Of a stretch of DNA of 64,000 nucleotides, positions 60,965 to 64,000 are shown in pieces. Location of the stretch: positions 6,333,513-6,397,512 of the forward strand of contig NC_063062.1 of assembly GCF_018812025.1 (NCBI RefSeq), given 5' to 3'. Within the stretch, counting starts at the first letter, position 1. Every line of letters begins with the position of its first letter. The position numbers were made by a program, and so were the translations under genes. The stretch comes from Megalobrama amblycephala (Eukaryota > Chordata > Actinopteri > Cypriniformes > Xenocyprididae). The notes beneath the pieces were generated by a model, which saw only the letters and a list, made by a program, of their open reading frames with translations, was not told where the DNA came from and made no database searches.

Positions 60965-61183
60965 TTAAGCCGAGGACACACTTAACGATTGTAAGGCCGA
61001 TTATGAATGTAAATGGATACTTATAACTGATTGCGCTCAAACGAATCCAGTCAGAGCCAGTTGCGTTCAGTCGGCCATTACAGTCGGTGTTCAAATCCCG
61101 TGTGTAAGTATTTAAATCTGCTTCAGTCGCAGAGCACAATCTTAGAATGTTTTAGCTGGTCGTTAAATGTGTGCCCGGCTTAA
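60965..61183. mobile_element. Short MITE (219 bp) with TTAA ends
   Basis: The left end TTAAGCCGAGGACACACTTA and right end (minus strand) TTAAGCCGGGCACACATTTA are 24-bp inverted repeats with four differences, both continuing ACGA. The middle has GAATCCAGTCAGAGCCAGTT and no frame. Confidence 0.7.
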
Positions 61184-62249
61184 AACACAAAGAGAAGATG
61201 TACATAATGCAGAATACACACACTACATTTGTATTTGGAGGCACTGTTAAAAGGAATAGTTAAAGGAACATAAAAGGAATCATTATTCACATTTTTTCCT
61301 ATACAATTTGGTCTTATCTGTCAAACTCCAAAAATGATGAAAAACGAGTGAGTGAAAAAACGAGTGAAAAACAAAACAACATAAAAGCACCATAAATTAA
61401 GTTCATACAAGTATTTTGAAGTGACATTTGTGCCAAGAACAAGTTGTTATTCACTTAAAATGTTTCCTTCAAATACATAGAGTGAAATCTAAGAGTTGTG
61501 GAGAACTGGAAATATTTTCAGTGAATCATAAGCTAAATTTTTGTCTTTTCTTCACACAGAGCTATGGAAAGATTTCAGATGACTTGTCACTTATAGACAT
61601 TTATAGACATTTATGTGTGTTCTTGTATACAGTATATGGTTTATGAGGACACAAATGCACATAATGACATAGGTATTACAATGTAAACATGGTTTATGAG
61701 AACACTTCCTGTGTCCCTGTAAACCAAATGGCTTAAAAAACATATTAAATGGTGTTTTTTGAAAATTAAAAAAATGCAGAAAGTTTTTTTGTGATGGGTA
61801 GGTTTAGGGGTAGGGTGTTTGTTTAACAATGAATGGCAAAGAGCAGGGTAAAGATTCTTCAAAATGTATCTTTTTGTTTCAAATTTACCAATTTTGATCA
61901 ATTTTTGTGGGCAAAATCCAGTCATTTCATTAGGAATCCACATGATCAGGAATTTTGCATGAGCAAAAGATTTGCATGAACAAAAGGTTGTTAATGTTGA
62001 TCACGTGGATTTGCTGAATTGACCTTCATAAAGCTGCTTGGTTTGAAAGTGACTTAATACATTGTTACACTATTTACAATAGACAATTATCCTTTTTGCC
62101 CACACAATTTAGCAGAATTTGAAATGTGAGCACAGTTTACACTGAAAAAATATGAAGCGGCTACTTAAACGAGTAAATAGTAGTAGATACTGTTTGAACC
62201 ATCTATAAATAGCAACAAATAACTGTATTTACACTAAGTCCAACTGTTG
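61184..62249. other. tspan18 intron 1, no feature recognised
   Basis: No gene. A segment near 61780-61830 (GTAGGTTTAGGGGTAGGGTG) is a common simple-type fish repeat. The rest is unremarkable. Confidence 0.35.
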
Positions 62250-62963
62250 TTAAAGGGTTAGTTCACCTAAAAATGAAAATTCTGTCATTAATTACTCACA
62301 CTCATGTCGTTCCACACCCGTAAGACCTTCGTTCATCTTCAGAACACAAATTAAGATATTTTTGATGAAATCCGAGGTTTCTGCCCTTACATAGACAGCA
62401 ATTTAACCGACACTTTCAAGGTCCAGAAAGGTACTAAAGACATCGTTAAAACAGTTGACTTGACTGCAGTGACGAGAATACTTTTTGTGCACAAAAATAA
62501 CAACTTTATTCAACAATATCCTCTCTTCTGTGTCATTCTCCTACGCAGTTTACGTTTAGCACTTCCAAGTTCTACATCAGAAGGGTGACTCATTATTGGC
62601 CGGCTCCTGCGTCAGCATCACATGATCAGCGTTGGCCAATACTGAGCCAGCGTTCTGATGTAGAACCTGGAAGTGCTGAATGTAACTGCATAGGAGAATG
62701 ACACAAAAAAAATATTCACGTCATGTCATAAAATTAAGGTTTAACCACTGCAGTCACATGGACTACCGATGTCTTTAGTACCTTTCTGGACCTTGAAAGT
62801 TAAATTGCTGTTTATGGAGGAGTTTGACAGCTCTCGGATTTCATCAAAAATATCTCAATTTGTGTTCTGAAGATGAACAAAGGTCTTGAACGAAGGTGTG
62901 GAATGACATGAGGGTGAGAAATTAATGACAGAAATTTCATTTTTAGGTGAACTAACCCTTTAA
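62250..62963. mobile_element. Foldback MITE (714 bp), complete
   Basis: Starts TTAAAGGGTTAGTTCACCTA and ends AGGTGAACTAACCCTTTAA, exact mirrors over at least 18 bp. Almost the whole element is an inverted repeat: ACTTTCAAGGTCCAGAAAGG is mirrored by CCTTTCTGGACCTTGAAAGT, and CTACATCAGAAGGGTG by a CGTTCTGATGTAG block, with the centre near 62611. Confidence 0.85.
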
Positions 62964-63181
62964 ATGCAATTCACACAAAGTGTAATAAGTAATAAAGGTA
63001 AAACTTTAGTGGGCAGAGTAAGTGAAATTTACTTTTCTCAAACAAAGTTGGACAAAAAAGTAACAATATATGGGTTTAGAACCGAATGAGTGTGAGTAAA
63101 TAAAAACAGGATTTTCATTTTAGTTGAACTATCCCTTTAAGAACACACAGATTGTTTATGTAAATCAGCAAATGCACCTAC

Positions 63182-63263
63182 CATGAGTTCTTTGATGTAG
63201 TTCAGGATTCAGGTCAAAGGATGCTGCGTCTCTCTACACTCTCTTTCCGTCTGTTGTTATTAG
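63182..63263 (-). other. tspan18: Probable 5' non-coding exon of tspan18
   Basis: On the minus strand a strong acceptor (GTTTCTTTCCACAG|CTAATAAC) and a consensus-like donor (CTCATG|GTAGGT) enclose 82 bp. The exon's last three bases are ATG, and joining it to 46352 would give an ATG in frame with the main start. An in-frame TGA lies upstream within the exon. It is assigned from splice signals and position only. Other 5' exons may lie outside the window. Confidence 0.5.
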
Positions 63264-64000
63264 CTGTGGAAAGAAACACAACCAGAGGTCATGGCGCATA
63301 TTTAAACACACCAAACAAACAGCTAAGCAAATTCATATCCACAAAAGCACAATAAAACATGTACGATGGAGGAAAAGCAGCACTCCTCCACAATGAAGAC
63401 TCAGAGGAGAGCTTGGCACAGGCCATGCTGTAAGTACGACTCTTGGAGTGCGACGAGATTGAGGATTCATTATTGATGACATTCCCTGTGGTGCACTACT
63501 CTGAAACAGCATGTGCGTGAATTTTTCACTTTGCAGCTTGCGTAAAGAAATGAACTGGGACAGAATGAGCATCACACTAGCTTTAATCAAACTAAACCCA
63601 CTATTGAAGCAGGTGAAATATTAATGGCTGCCGTTACTTATCGGATTCGTTTCTCGGTTAATTGCTCTTTATTGTTCGACGCCAAACTGATTGCATTTCG
63701 CCTGTTATGCTCGGTGCTACTAATCTTGATTAGTGTCGGAGGTCATGAATAATTTATTAGAAACAGCATTCCTAACTAATTACCTGTAGCTGATTCTCGC
63801 TGTCGGAGAAAATCTCCAACTGTGTGTAGATAACAAGCCTAAATGCTTTAACTTTCTGCTATTCGTTTTGTTTTGCCACAAGTGTCTCCCAGTTGCAATA
63901 AGCTACTAGCCAATTAAAATTGTGATGTTCCTGGCATAGCCACAAAAGCATTATTCATGGTAGCACTGAACGCTTTGCAAAAACTGCAGCACATTACTCT
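63264..64000. other. Right-edge stretch; candidate regulatory DNA
   Basis: 63600-63930 is free of repeats and dense in TAAT/ATTA cores (CTCGGTTAATTGCTC, TACTAATCTTGATTAGTGTC, GAATAATTTATTAG, CTAACTAATTACC, CCAATTAAAAT). No open frame or splice sites are seen. It could be a conserved enhancer-like element upstream of the tspan18 coding exons. Confidence 0.25.

Overview
The window reads as nuclear DNA of a teleost fish, most likely a cyprinid. The genes are vertebrate, with small phase-consistent exons separated by GT...AG introns. The intergenic and intronic DNA is packed with fish Tc1 and hAT elements, tRNA-type SINE, L2-type LINE and many short foldback DNA transposons, including the cyprinid-type repeat that opens with AAAGGGTTAGTTCACC. 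A Pim-like kinase of the kind amplified in cyprinids is also present. No prokaryotic, viral or CRISPR features are seen.

Three genes are supported. (1) alx4 on the plus strand: the last three coding exons (9875-10188, 17938-18066, 20771-21088) encode the paired-type homeodomain and the C-terminal OAR motif. The N-terminal exon is not visible and probably lies left of the window. (2) A Pim-like serine/threonine kinase on the minus strand, eight exons between 33458 and 30134, whose phases all agree and give a 722-residue protein. It has an MGQLNSCC lipid-anchor-like N-terminus, a basic stretch, eighteen tandem 15-residue Trp-containing repeats and then the kinase domain. Its probable 3' UTR runs through an array of 485-bp tandem repeats (28390-30065). 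(3) tspan18 on the minus strand: seven coding exons (46319 down to 35919) give a full 246-residue tetraspanin, with a probable 5' non-coding exon at 63182-63263 and a first intron of about 16.8 kb.

Layout: 1-9870 is mobile-element debris plus two decayed genes (a THAP-domain exon and an unrecognised one). 9875-21088 is alx4 with repeat-filled introns. 21100-28380 is intergenic. 28380-33460 is the kinase and its repeat array. 33460-35900 holds an L2-type LINE end and microsatellites. 35919-63263 is tspan18. 63264-64000 is gene-free but complex and TAAT-rich.

Nothing shows a shared pathway for the three genes. alx4 is a patterning factor, tspan18 a membrane organiser, and the kinase a lineage-specific insertion. 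In human the ALX4-CD82-TSPAN18 block has ALX4 and TSPAN18 pointing away from each other. Here alx4 and tspan18 converge, cd82 is not found between them, and the kinase sits in the gap. The most unusual objects are the predicted lipid-anchored, repeat-bearing Pim-like kinase with an HGD catalytic loop, and several nested or foldback elements built from minisatellites.
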